Shown here: piece after piece, positions 16,606-24,772 of the stretch
How positions within the stretch are numbered: the first letter of the stretch is position 1
Layout of the letters: each line of letters starts with the position of its first letter
Position numbers and translations under genes: made by a program
NCBI GenBank assembly: GCA_017613135.1
Contig: JAGAEN010000015.1
Location: 1-51,197, forward strand
DNA length: 51,197 nt
Reading direction: 5' to 3'
DNA from: Candidatus Saccharimonadota bacterium
Lineage (GTDB): Bacteria; Patescibacteriota; Saccharimonadia; Saccharimonadales; Saccharimonadaceae
The notes under the pieces: model-generated
Told to the model about the DNA's origin: nothing
The model's database searches: none
What the model saw: only the letters and a program-made list of their open reading frames with translations

Positions 16606-17556
16606 CTATTTCCAATCATCTTTTCTTTTCTCCGATAACATTTTACTAATAACATCATAATTGTGTTTTGAAGTGATAAAACCATCTCTTTCAAATACGC
16701 CATCTAAAGCCGAAATCATTTTTTCGCCAATCAGATATCTCCGTTTAATTTCCTCAAACGAAAACGGCTTAAAACCATATTTCAAATCATCTATTAACCA
16801 CATTAATCTATCCTCTATATTGGATTCCTTCTTTACGAACCATGCACCATGTATCATCCTCCCTTTAATAATCCTATACCGATCTGGATACATAGCTGCA
16901 AACAAATAAGCAATCCCTGAATCTGTAAAAAACTTATCCCCAATTTCCAAAGAGTTCACTTCGGTTTGGTTATTGGCAGCAAGCTGAATCTTGTAAAGTG
17001 CATCTCTATCTGCAAAATCACAACTTGCTAACCCCCTTAGTTTATTTGTTCCATTTTCGACAATCTGTCGTACTCTTTCTCTTGATATTCCATAATGTTC
17101 CCCAAACAATCGTAAATTTATTGTTTCGTAATTATTGTAATAATTAACAAGGATGCTAAAATTTCTTCGTGATTTGCTAATATCCTTCCATAATACCCCG
17201 ATGGTCATCTTTGAATTGGCTTCGGAATCATCATTTTGTTGCTGTTCAACCTCAGAAGGATTCTCTACTATATTGTCCATGCCCCCTAATTTCTTACAGA
17301 TTCTTCGTAATTCTCTATGGTAACTCTCGTCATATTCACTTGTGGACAACAAACCTAAATCGTATTGTATCCTCAACTCCTGCAAAGTATTAATACCATC
17401 TTTCCTTAGTTGCTTCTTTAATCCTTTTGATATACTCAAAGAGTCAAAATCTTTATTTAGACACGAATAGCCCTCTTTCTTGTTGTATTTATCTGTTCCC
17501 TTCATCTGCCGACTATTGTATAACAAAAACCTAATCGCAGCAACACGACTATCCAT
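16606..17556 (-). CDS. RpoA C-terminal-domain / sigma-70 region 4-like regulator
   Basis: The protein has about 316 residues from ATG 17556; GTG 17571 and ATG 17505 (MKGTDKYNKK) are alternatives. Near residue 45, SISKGLKKQLRKDGINTLQE resembles the helix-hairpin-helix of the RNA polymerase alpha C-terminal domain. Further on, LFGEHYGISRERVRQIVENG followed by TNKLRGLA is a sigma-70 region 4 helix-turn-helix. No region 2 is present, so it is not a complete sigma factor. It probably binds DNA and may touch RNA polymerase, perhaps regulating nearby defence genes. The motifs are seen; the role is inferred. A decayed gene follows it. Confidence 0.65.
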   Translation of the reverse strand: MDSRVAAIRFLLYNSRQMKGTDKYNKKEGYSCLNKDFDSLSISKGLKKQLRKDGINTLQELRIQYDLGLLSTSEYDESYHRELRRICKKLGGMDNIVENPSEVEQQQNDDSEANSKMTIGVLWKDISKSRRNFSILVNYYNNYETINLRLFGEHYGISRERVRQIVENGTNKLRGLASCDFADRDALYKIQLAANNQTEVNSLEIGDKFFTDSGIAYLFAAMYPDRYRIIKGRMIHGAWFVKKESNIEDRLMWLIDDLKYGFKPFSFEEIKRRYLIGEKMISALDGVFERDGFITSKHNYDVISKMLSEKRKDDWK

Positions 17557-17682
17557 TATCCGCCAGCGCACTTTGCAAAACTAAGCATAACTGTTATAAT
17601 AAAGGCATAGAAAGGTTATACATATTTACAAATTACAGATAATGCATTATAATAAGCAAACTAAATCAGGGAGTTATATTAT

Positions 17683-18147
17683 ATGGCAACTGCAATAAAA
17701 AAACAGCCTTCCATCGAAGACCTTGCTCAATGGTTTTTATCCAAGGTACCAATGACACACAAAAAATTGCAAAAACTATGTTATTATGCCGTAGCATGGG
17801 GCTATGCATTATATGGAAAACAAATTTTTAAAGATGATTCTTTTGAAGCATGGATACATGGCCCAGTATCACCAACACTATATCAAAAATACAAAAACAA
17901 TGGCTGGGAAATAATAAAACAATCAAAGAAAACGCCGAGCTTTTCAGAAGAAACCACTTATCTGTTAGAATCTGTTTGGAAAACCTATGGAGATAAAAAC
18001 GGTGACGAATTAGAAGCTATCTCACACAAAGAAGCCCCCTGGAAAGAAGCTAGAAAAGGCCTTGCCGAAGACGAACGAGGATCAAATACAATTAGCCCCA
18101 AAATAATGACAACCTTTTATAAAAGCATTTATACTGGTGAAGATTGA
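17683..18147 (+). CDS. Panacea (SocA/DUF4065) antitoxin-like protein
   Basis: This 154-residue protein has the family pattern: IEDLAQWFLSKVPMTHKKLQ, KLCYYAVAWGYALYGKQIF, FEAWIHGPVSPTLYQKYKNN and ISHKEAPWKEARKG. Panacea domains neutralise very different toxins encoded next to them. It overlaps or abuts the following gene (ATG 18150 lies 2 nt after its stop), as expected for a toxin-antitoxin pair. Upstream lies GGGAGTTATATTAT before ATG 17683. The domain is clear; antitoxin activity is inferred from the family and the context. Confidence 0.85.
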   Translation: MATAIKKQPSIEDLAQWFLSKVPMTHKKLQKLCYYAVAWGYALYGKQIFKDDSFEAWIHGPVSPTLYQKYKNNGWEIIKQSKKTPSFSEETTYLLESVWKTYGDKNGDELEAISHKEAPWKEARKGLAEDERGSNTISPKIMTTFYKSIYTGED

Positions 18148-18149
18148 AT

Positions 18150-18626
18150 ATGTCTGGCAAAAAATTAACCGATGTAGGTAACAGAATTTTAATCCCTAAG
18201 AAAGCTGCTATGAAACTGGCAGAAAACAATCGTGCATATTTTCGTTGCCAATTCGATAGTAACATCCAAGAAGGTTATAATATCATGTCGCTAGACAATA
18301 TTAATCATCCTGACCTAGGTAGGCCTTTTAACGAGCAGGAGAAACAAACCCTCCTACGCGCACTATGTAGTTTCATAGATAAAGCTATTGCACTACCAAT
18401 CACTGAAGTCGAAAAACGATATGGGCGACCTCACGACGATAAAATGGATTTCACAAAAGATATTGATGGTGATGGAGAAAAAGTTCAAATCAAGCATTAT
18501 GCAATCGGCAAAGGAAAGCTTTCAAAAATAACAAGAATACACGGGTTCTTCAACAGCCAAGATGTATTCGTTATTAGCAGAATTGATTGGAATCATAGAT
18601 TTCATCAAAAACAAACAAAAACCTAA
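18150..18626 (+). CDS. Candidate toxin partner of the Panacea protein
   Basis: This 158-residue protein (from ATG 18150; TTG 18144 is less likely) starts MSGKKLTDVGNRILIPKKAA. It contains RPFNEQEKQTLLRALCSFID, EVEKRYGRPHDDKMDFTKDI and HYAIGKGKLSKITRIHGFFN. I do not recognise a toxin fold. Because Panacea antitoxins pair with very diverse toxins, an unknown protein directly downstream is the natural candidate. It is convergent with hsdR, 16 nt apart. Confidence 0.55.
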   Translation: MSGKKLTDVGNRILIPKKAAMKLAENNRAYFRCQFDSNIQEGYNIMSLDNINHPDLGRPFNEQEKQTLLRALCSFIDKAIALPITEVEKRYGRPHDDKMDFTKDIDGDGEKVQIKHYAIGKGKLSKITRIHGFFNSQDVFVISRIDWNHRFHQKQTKT

Positions 18627-18642
18627 TTCCTTCGCAACAAAG

Positions 18643-21600
18643 CTATATCGCCCCAAAATACTTTTCAAAGAATTGCAACAACCTCGCAATCACGCTCTTT
18701 TTCTTTTGCGTCCTTTCTCCGCTAAACCTAGAAATCGCAGGCATAATACGATCAACATCCGTTCCGGTTGTCTTCATCACCCCATCGCGAAACGAATTAG
18801 TTACAAGGCGTTTTGTTTCTGCGGGGTTTAAGTTATTCTCTTCAATAATAGTATTAAGTTCATTATCTCTTTCGAAATTTACAAACTTATGCCACGCATC
18901 ATGTATTTCGTTATCCCTTCGCGCCGAATAAAGAACAATAAAGTTATGGATGAGCTCTTTCTTGCTTCTAAGTTCAATGCTAGAATCAACTGCTTTATCG
19001 ATGCTAACAAGAATATCCTTATTAGTGCAATTAGTTTCATGATACTTTGCTACAAGCGCTAGTATATAATCAACATTTACTTCGGCCTGGCGGACTAGCT
19101 CTATTTCAAACACTAAATCGTCATCAATCACTTCTGTGTCTATACCATCTCGTCCTCGGAAATCTTGATACATATCAAGATAGATACTTTGATAATCTTG
19201 TAAGTCGCGTGGCGAAAGAATATCATCCTCAGCAAATTTGTCAAAGGACATTAAAATATTCCTAAGCCTAAGTACCTTACCAAACAGTTTCACGAAATCC
19301 TTTTGATTTTGTTCACCCTCAATAGCTTCTCCTAGCGGATACTTTTCAGATAATTCAGCAATATAATCTTTGTATCCATTTTTATGCACGCCATTTTCAT
19401 CGTAACCATTAAAGTATTCATCGTAACTTTTTAGTAGCACAATTCCGGATGCATCTTTATCGCCAAATAGACCGACAGCTTCATCCACTTTTTTTGAAAG
19501 ATTACGGAAACAGATTATATTACCATATTGTTTAACAGAATTCAGGATACGGTTAGTCCGAGAGAACGCCTGAATTAGTCCGTGCATCCTCAGCTCTTTG
19601 TCTACCCATAAAGTGTTAAGCGTAGTAGCATCAAAGCCAGTAAGGAACATATTCACAACAATCAGAAGATCAATTTCTCGGTTCTTTACACGTAGTGATA
19701 AATCCTTATAATAGTTTTGGAAGGCATCACTTGAGGTATCATAGTTGGTATTAAATAACTTATTGTAATCATCAATAGCCGAATCGAGAAAATCACGAGA
19801 TGGCCGATCGAGACCAGATGTATCAAAATCTTCATCTGGAAAAATATCATCCGGATCATCCTCATTAGCTGAAAAACTGAAAATAGTAGCGATCTTAAGC
19901 TCGCTTCCCCTTTCTGCTAGTTGTTTTTTAAATTCTAGATAATAACGTTGCGCGGCCGGAATAGAAGCAGTAGCTAAAATAGAATTGAATCCATTAATAC
20001 GTCCGTTCAACACCTCTCTTTTTGCATCACCATACTTAACCACATCGGCAACATTCAGAGTTCGACTAAATGAGTAAAAGCGATTGCGTATAGTTTTCTG
20101 ATCAAAATGGTCCAAAATATATCTTACAACTTGAGAAATACGCTCAGGAGCTAATAACGCTCGCTCGCGATCAATAGAACTTACCTGTTTATCAACAATA
20201 TCGTCACGCTCCTTAATAGTGTTAAGGTAATCTATCCGAAACGGCAAAACATTTTTGTCGTTAATCGCATCCACGATTGTATAAGTATGTAGCTTTTCGC
20301 CAAAAGCTTGCTCTGTTGTGCGAAGTTGTGGATTACCACCGCTACCAGCATTCGCCGCGAAAATCGGCGTTCCGGTAAATCCAAAAATGTGATAGTTTTT
20401 AAAAGTCCTCGCAATGTCAGTATGCATTTCACCAAACTGAGAACGATGGCATTCATCAAAAATAATTACCACATGTTTCTGGTATACTTCATGTACCGGA
20501 TTTTTATGAATAAATACCCCAAGTTTCTGAATTGTTGTCACGATAATCGAATACTTATGCGGATTACCATTCTTATCTTTATCTTCCAATTGATTTTGAA
20601 GAATCCTCGTTGATTTGTTTCCATTCGCCGCACCTTTCTCAAAACGATCGTATTCTTTCATTGTCTGGTAGTCCAAATCCTTCCGATCAACCACAAATAA
20701 TACTTTGTCGACACTAGGTAATTCAGCAACTAGCTGCGCCGTTTTAAACGAAGTCAAAGTTTTACCAGAGCCAGTAGTGTGCCAAATATAACCACCTGCC
20801 TTAACAGTCCCTAACCACTTATAATTTGTAGCTATTTCAATCCTATTCAAAATCTGCTCTGTCGCAACTATTTGGTATGGCCTCATGACTAAAAGCTTGT
20901 TATCAGAATCAAAGACGCAATACTTGGTTATCACATTTAGTATAGTAGGCTTATTAAAGAAAGTCTTTGTAAAATCAACTAAATCAGGAATTGTCTTATT
21001 CTTGGCATCTGCCCAATAACTTGTAAATTCAAAACTATTACTAGTTCTCTTAGATTTCTTACGAGCAATCTCACCAAGTTCTTTAACATGACTAATACGG
21101 GTTGTGTTAGAATAATACTTCGTATGAGTACCATTAGATATTACAAAAATCTGAATATACTCAAACAAACCAGAACCAGCCCAGAAACTGTCGCGAGCAT
21201 AACGCTTTATCTGGTTAAACGCTTCGCGAATCTGTACGCCACGGCGCTTAAGTTCAATATGTACCAGAGGCAAACCGTTTACGAGAATCGTCACATCATA
21301 ACGATTATCTCTCGCGGCACCCACATCTGTCCCATTTGTATATTGGTTAATAACTTGAAGGCGATTATTATGGATATTCTTCTTATCAATCAAATAAATA
21401 TTCTTCGTTAATCCATTATCCTGTTTAAGAACTTGCACATGGTCTTTCTGAATTTTTCTAGTTTTCTCAACTACGCCTTCCGAATTTCCAACTATGTTTT
21501 CTGAAAAGAATCTTCTCCATTCTTCATCCGAAAAGGTATAAGCATTCAAATCCTGCAATTGTATCCTTAAATTATCCTCAAGATCATGCGCGTCATGAAT

Positions 21601-21762
21601 AGATAAATATTCATATCCTTGCCCTTTTAAATTCTCAATAAATTCTTTTTCAAGTTCCGCTTCACTTTGATATGACTGCGAATTTCTTTTTTCAGGCTTG
21701 TACTCTGCCAATACAGTAGATAACCCACTCTCAACTACCATATTGTATTTTTTTTCTTGCAT
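18643..21762 (-). CDS. hsdR: Type I restriction enzyme, R (motor and nuclease) subunit
   Basis: The protein has 1039 residues, normal for HsdR. The PD-(D/E)XK nuclease core is near residues 156-172 (YDVTILVNGLPLVHIELKRR, with Asp156 and E170-L-K172). The superfamily 2 helicase motor follows: Walker A HTTGSGKT at 328-335, DECH at 436-439, then GFTGTPIF and a C-terminal RecA-like domain (NMFLTGFDATTLNTLWVDKE, QAFSRTNR). It translocates DNA and cuts unmodified molecules in a complex with HsdM and HsdS. It is the last gene of the operon, 2 nt after the prrC-like gene. Confidence 0.96.
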   Translation of the reverse strand: MQEKKYNMVVESGLSTVLAEYKPEKRNSQSYQSEAELEKEFIENLKGQGYEYLSIHDAHDLEDNLRIQLQDLNAYTFSDEEWRRFFSENIVGNSEGVVEKTRKIQKDHVQVLKQDNGLTKNIYLIDKKNIHNNRLQVINQYTNGTDVGAARDNRYDVTILVNGLPLVHIELKRRGVQIREAFNQIKRYARDSFWAGSGLFEYIQIFVISNGTHTKYYSNTTRISHVKELGEIARKKSKRTSNSFEFTSYWADAKNKTIPDLVDFTKTFFNKPTILNVITKYCVFDSDNKLLVMRPYQIVATEQILNRIEIATNYKWLGTVKAGGYIWHTTGSGKTLTSFKTAQLVAELPSVDKVLFVVDRKDLDYQTMKEYDRFEKGAANGNKSTRILQNQLEDKDKNGNPHKYSIIVTTIQKLGVFIHKNPVHEVYQKHVVIIFDECHRSQFGEMHTDIARTFKNYHIFGFTGTPIFAANAGSGGNPQLRTTEQAFGEKLHTYTIVDAINDKNVLPFRIDYLNTIKERDDIVDKQVSSIDRERALLAPERISQVVRYILDHFDQKTIRNRFYSFSRTLNVADVVKYGDAKREVLNGRINGFNSILATASIPAAQRYYLEFKKQLAERGSELKIATIFSFSANEDDPDDIFPDEDFDTSGLDRPSRDFLDSAIDDYNKLFNTNYDTSSDAFQNYYKDLSLRVKNREIDLLIVVNMFLTGFDATTLNTLWVDKELRMHGLIQAFSRTNRILNSVKQYGNIICFRNLSKKVDEAVGLFGDKDASGIVLLKSYDEYFNGYDENGVHKNGYKDYIAELSEKYPLGEAIEGEQNQKDFVKLFGKVLRLRNILMSFDKFAEDDILSPRDLQDYQSIYLDMYQDFRGRDGIDTEVIDDDLVFEIELVRQAEVNVDYILALVAKYHETNCTNKDILVSIDKAVDSSIELRSKKELIHNFIVLYSARRDNEIHDAWHKFVNFERDNELNTIIEENNLNPAETKRLVTNSFRDGVMKTTGTDVDRIMPAISRFSGERTQKKKSVIARLLQFFEKYFGAI

Positions 21763-21764
21763 TA

Positions 21765-22886
21765 TTACTCCTCCGGCCTAAACTTTGCCGTATATTTTTC
21801 AAACGCCTCTACAAAAATCTCTTTCTCTCTGTCCGTTAACTCAGCATATTCAAACTCTGAAAAATGGCTAAGTTTATTCATTAACCGAATTGCTTCTTTT
21901 CTGTCACGAAATTCAGGCATACATTCATCAAAATTTCTATACCCAAAGTAAAGCTTTGTCTTTTCCAGCAAAACCCTGAACATATTGTAATGACTTTTTT
22001 CCAAAGCATTACTCTTAATTGCTTCTTCAATTTTTTTTCTCAAAAATAAGTGATACCCAAAGACATTTCGCGAATTATCTGTCAGCAAATATTTTTGTTC
22101 TTTTGTTCTTGATAGTATATATGATTTAAGTTTCAAATTCTTATCCCCTCTATCAATCACATTACAAATTTCATTAAAGAATAAAGCGTGATGAGTAGTT
22201 ATTAGTATATCAATACCCGGCTTTTTACTGTTGTTCGCAAAGTTTTTTAATAAATCATAAATTGCCAAAGATATTTTTATGATGGCGGCATCATCAATAG
22301 ATGACACTGGATCATCAATTACAACATATTCTAAGTTGTTAAAAATTTCAGTGCTACGATTATCTTCAATCTCCTGAAGTTCAGCAAATGCTCCTGCCAG
22401 AATAGTATAAAAAACTGACCATACAAATATCGTTTCTTCCGCTTTAGAAACCTTTATCGGTTCAGTATAATCTTCTCCAGTTTCAGTATCTGGCTCTAAT
22501 AGTCTAGCCCTAAATGTTACCTCGTGACTATCTGATGAGAACTGCGGATAGATAAAAACATCACTATAAAAATTTTGGAAGTTCTCTACTATTTGTTTTT
22601 GGAGACCTTGCTCGTTTATAAATTCCACTACCCAAGACATTTTATCTATGTTAAGTACGCAGTTTTCATTGTCCCAAGTAAAATAATCCTGAAAGATAGC
22701 ATTGAAGCACAAACAATTATTTTCTTCAGATTCCGAAATCAGCCTAGATAATCTGGTTTTTCCAGTACCATTAAATGCGAAAATCACACTCACCGTGGTT
22801 TTTTGAGTATTTCTTGTAGCAAAGAGTTCGTTTGCGACTTCTTCTATACTGTTTAATTCTCTATCCCTATCAGAATCAGGTGTCAT
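21765..22886 (-). CDS. prrC: PrrC-like anticodon nuclease (tRNA-Lys ribonuclease)
   Basis: This 373-residue protein is near the size of E. coli PrrC (396). The N-terminal ABC-type ATPase has Walker A FNGTGKT at residues 38-44, Walker B YVVIDDPVSSIDD around 187-199 and an H-loop ITTHHALFFNE near 229-239. The C-terminal domain carries R304-V-L-L-E308 and H341 in MNKLSHFSEF. This spacing (R-x3-E, then 33 residues to H) matches the catalytic Arg320-Glu324-His356 of E. coli PrrC. The gene sits between hsdS (4-nt overlap) and hsdR (2-nt gap), as in the prr locus. In that family the type I enzyme holds the nuclease silent until phage anti-restriction frees it. Motifs and order are seen; tRNA-Lys cleavage is inferred. 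Confidence 0.88.
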   Translation of the reverse strand: MTPDSDRDRELNSIEEVANELFATRNTQKTTVSVIFAFNGTGKTRLSRLISESEENNCLCFNAIFQDYFTWDNENCVLNIDKMSWVVEFINEQGLQKQIVENFQNFYSDVFIYPQFSSDSHEVTFRARLLEPDTETGEDYTEPIKVSKAEETIFVWSVFYTILAGAFAELQEIEDNRSTEIFNNLEYVVIDDPVSSIDDAAIIKISLAIYDLLKNFANNSKKPGIDILITTHHALFFNEICNVIDRGDKNLKLKSYILSRTKEQKYLLTDNSRNVFGYHLFLRKKIEEAIKSNALEKSHYNMFRVLLEKTKLYFGYRNFDECMPEFRDRKEAIRLMNKLSHFSEFEYAELTDREKEIFVEAFEKYTAKFRPEE

Positions 22887-24118
22887 CTTTTTATCTCCTC
22901 AAAAGTTAAAAGCTTATCGCGATAATACTCATATTGTTTATGCCGTGCTTCAATTTCCGCAGGCAAACCACAATAGATGTCATTTGCCAAAGCATCCATA
23001 TTCTCTAATCTATCGTTAATTTCAATCTGTTTATTCATAGCCGGAACGGGAACCTTGATTTTGTCAAAACTACTCTGGTTAAGGTTGCTTCGGTCACTTA
23101 TCGTCATTGTCGCTATTTGTTTTTTACAAATCGCAGAGTTTAAATAATTACAAAGATATTGTGGCGAAATCATACTATCGTTCCTAACTCTGGTCGTTAT
23201 AGTAGTAAAACCAATTGCTCCATCATATTTATCATCTATAATCGCCGATGTCCCAACATCACCAGTATGAACGGTTATAATATCATTCTTATGTAATACT
23301 TTGCTTAAATTTCTAGAAACTAATTCATCAGAAACATATTCATAGTTCTTTATTACAATCCTATTTGGCTGAATGTCTGAATTATGAAGAAGCAATACAC
23401 CCGAGTCTGTTTTGTATTTTGTTACAGAAGTTGCTAAACCTATATTAGTATCAGCAATTTGAGAAATAGTCATCCATTTTATATCCTCATCAGCAAAGCT
23501 AAAAAAGTAGTTATGGTAATATTCAAATTGCTGTTTTCTCTTAACCAGCTCCGCTTCCAGCTCCGCTTCCAGCTCCGTAAAACTGTCTAGCATCCTGACA
23601 ATTTCTTGTTGCACCTCGAGTGGTGGAACCGGAATTGATAGGTCGAGAACTTTAGTCATATTGGGATGTTTAATCCCTGAGCCACGATAGAATGAACTTA
23701 TCTCATCAATCTTATTAGCAAGAACATAATAAAGAAACTTAGTGTCTAGTTTACTCTTATCATTAACTACTGCAATACGGTTGTCTGCTGTCACGAATTT
23801 ACCCTTGAAATATTGGACAACTGGATTACCACCCCAAGGGATTGCTACAACCTCAGCATCAGCTATAGTGTCTGGTCTTAAATCACTGCTATTGGCGAAT
23901 AATTCAGAAATATTTGTTGTAAGAACTTTTATATCCCCTTCTTCAGAAATATACGGTTTCAGGTCATTAGCTAAGTAGTAATAATATTTTTCCACTTTTG
24001 GTTGTTTAGAATTATCGACAGCATTAAATCTTTTATCCCAAGTAGTTAACGACCACAAGGGCTCGAATTTTACGCCGTCTAGACAATTTTCTTTAATTAA
24101 TTCATCAATCTTGTTCAT
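22883..24118 (-). CDS. hsdS: Type I restriction enzyme, S (specificity) subunit
   Basis: ATG 24118 (MNKIDELIKENCLDGVKF) gives 411 residues, the usual HsdS size; a frame from 24238 lies inside the upstream gene. Two target-recognition domains are present, about residues 15-160 and 215-360, each followed by a conserved helical spacer (PPLEVQQEIVRMLDSFTELE and PAMNKQIEINDRLENMDALA). The first spacer has a short tandem repeat, ELEAELEAEL, made by a 12-bp unit. HsdS chooses the bipartite target for methylation and cutting. It overlaps the GIY-YIG gene by 14 nt and the prrC-like gene by 4 nt. Confidence 0.95.
   Translation of the reverse strand: MNKIDELIKENCLDGVKFEPLWSLTTWDKRFNAVDNSKQPKVEKYYYYLANDLKPYISEEGDIKVLTTNISELFANSSDLRPDTIADAEVVAIPWGGNPVVQYFKGKFVTADNRIAVVNDKSKLDTKFLYYVLANKIDEISSFYRGSGIKHPNMTKVLDLSIPVPPLEVQQEIVRMLDSFTELEAELEAELVKRKQQFEYYHNYFFSFADEDIKWMTISQIADTNIGLATSVTKYKTDSGVLLLHNSDIQPNRIVIKNYEYVSDELVSRNLSKVLHKNDIITVHTGDVGTSAIIDDKYDGAIGFTTITTRVRNDSMISPQYLCNYLNSAICKKQIATMTISDRSNLNQSSFDKIKVPVPAMNKQIEINDRLENMDALANDIYCGLPAEIEARHKQYEYYRDKLLTFEEIKR
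23545..23577. repeat. 12-bp tandem repeat inside hsdS (2.75 units)
   Basis: The unit CCAGCTCCGCTT occurs at 23545-23556 and 23557-23568, with a partial copy at 23569-23577. It encodes the ELEA repeats in the helix between the two recognition domains. In EcoR124 a similar 4-residue repeat changes the spacing of the recognised site by 1 bp per unit. Confidence 0.85.
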
Positions 24119-24770
24119 CCGCTTGCTCCTCATAATCATTCGCAATGTCAACCAGTTTCTTCCCTTCGTAACTAAAATGCAAAGTGCCCTGCACGGAACT
24201 GTTTCTATGCAACAATCTCTGCGCCAAACTAGACACACTTGTCACCTCATCTTCATATTTAATATGTTTAGCGTCAATAACCTTGGCTTTTATATTCTTA
24301 TCATGGACATACTCTATTTCGGCTCCCTCTGGAATACCATACTTAAAGAAATCAAAAGCAGGTTTACGAATTCTATCTTCCTCGGCCTCAGTTTCGTTCT
24401 TGATTTCCGCCTGAGTGGCTTTATATTTAACAAGTCTATCGCCAGTACCACTAATTTTTGCTATTGCTTCCAATAAAGAATATGCTTGCTCCGCCGACAT
24501 TTTATAAAATTCCCGCATCCTAGTCTTTCCTTTGAAAGTCTCAATACTCCTAATGTCCGGATCAAGCGTATCAATTAACGAGTGTAGTAGTTTATCAGAT
24601 AATTCATGACTAACGCCATAGCTAGCGTATATTCTAAAAGCAAAAGGCACCGCACTTGAACGATTAAGCGTCTCAACCCTGTTTTGCACATCATCTGCAT
24701 AACCAATTTTCACATATTGAGGAAATGAAGGGTTAGTTAATATGTAAATATATCCTTTGATTTCACTCAT
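24105..24770 (-). CDS. GIY-YIG (T5orf172) nuclease-like protein with RAMA/DUF4357-like C-terminus
   Basis: In this 221-residue protein, GYIYILTNPSFPQYVKIGYA at residues 6-25 is the GIY-YIG/T5orf172 core (GYIYIL...VKIGYA), with NRVETLN after it and REFYKM near residue 88. The C-terminal part (YGIPEGAEIEYVHDKNIKAK, IKYEDEVTSVSSLAQRLL) resembles RAMA/DUF4357 modules often found with restriction genes. It sits inside the type I operon between hsdM (2-nt gap) and hsdS (14-nt overlap), so it is cotranslated with them. Whether it cuts DNA or helps recognition is unknown. Confidence 0.8.
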   Translation of the reverse strand: MSEIKGYIYILTNPSFPQYVKIGYADDVQNRVETLNRSSAVPFAFRIYASYGVSHELSDKLLHSLIDTLDPDIRSIETFKGKTRMREFYKMSAEQAYSLLEAIAKISGTGDRLVKYKATQAEIKNETEAEEDRIRKPAFDFFKYGIPEGAEIEYVHDKNIKAKVIDAKHIKYEDEVTSVSSLAQRLLHRNSSVQGTLHFSYEGKKLVDIANDYEEQADEQD

Positions 24771-24772
24771 AA

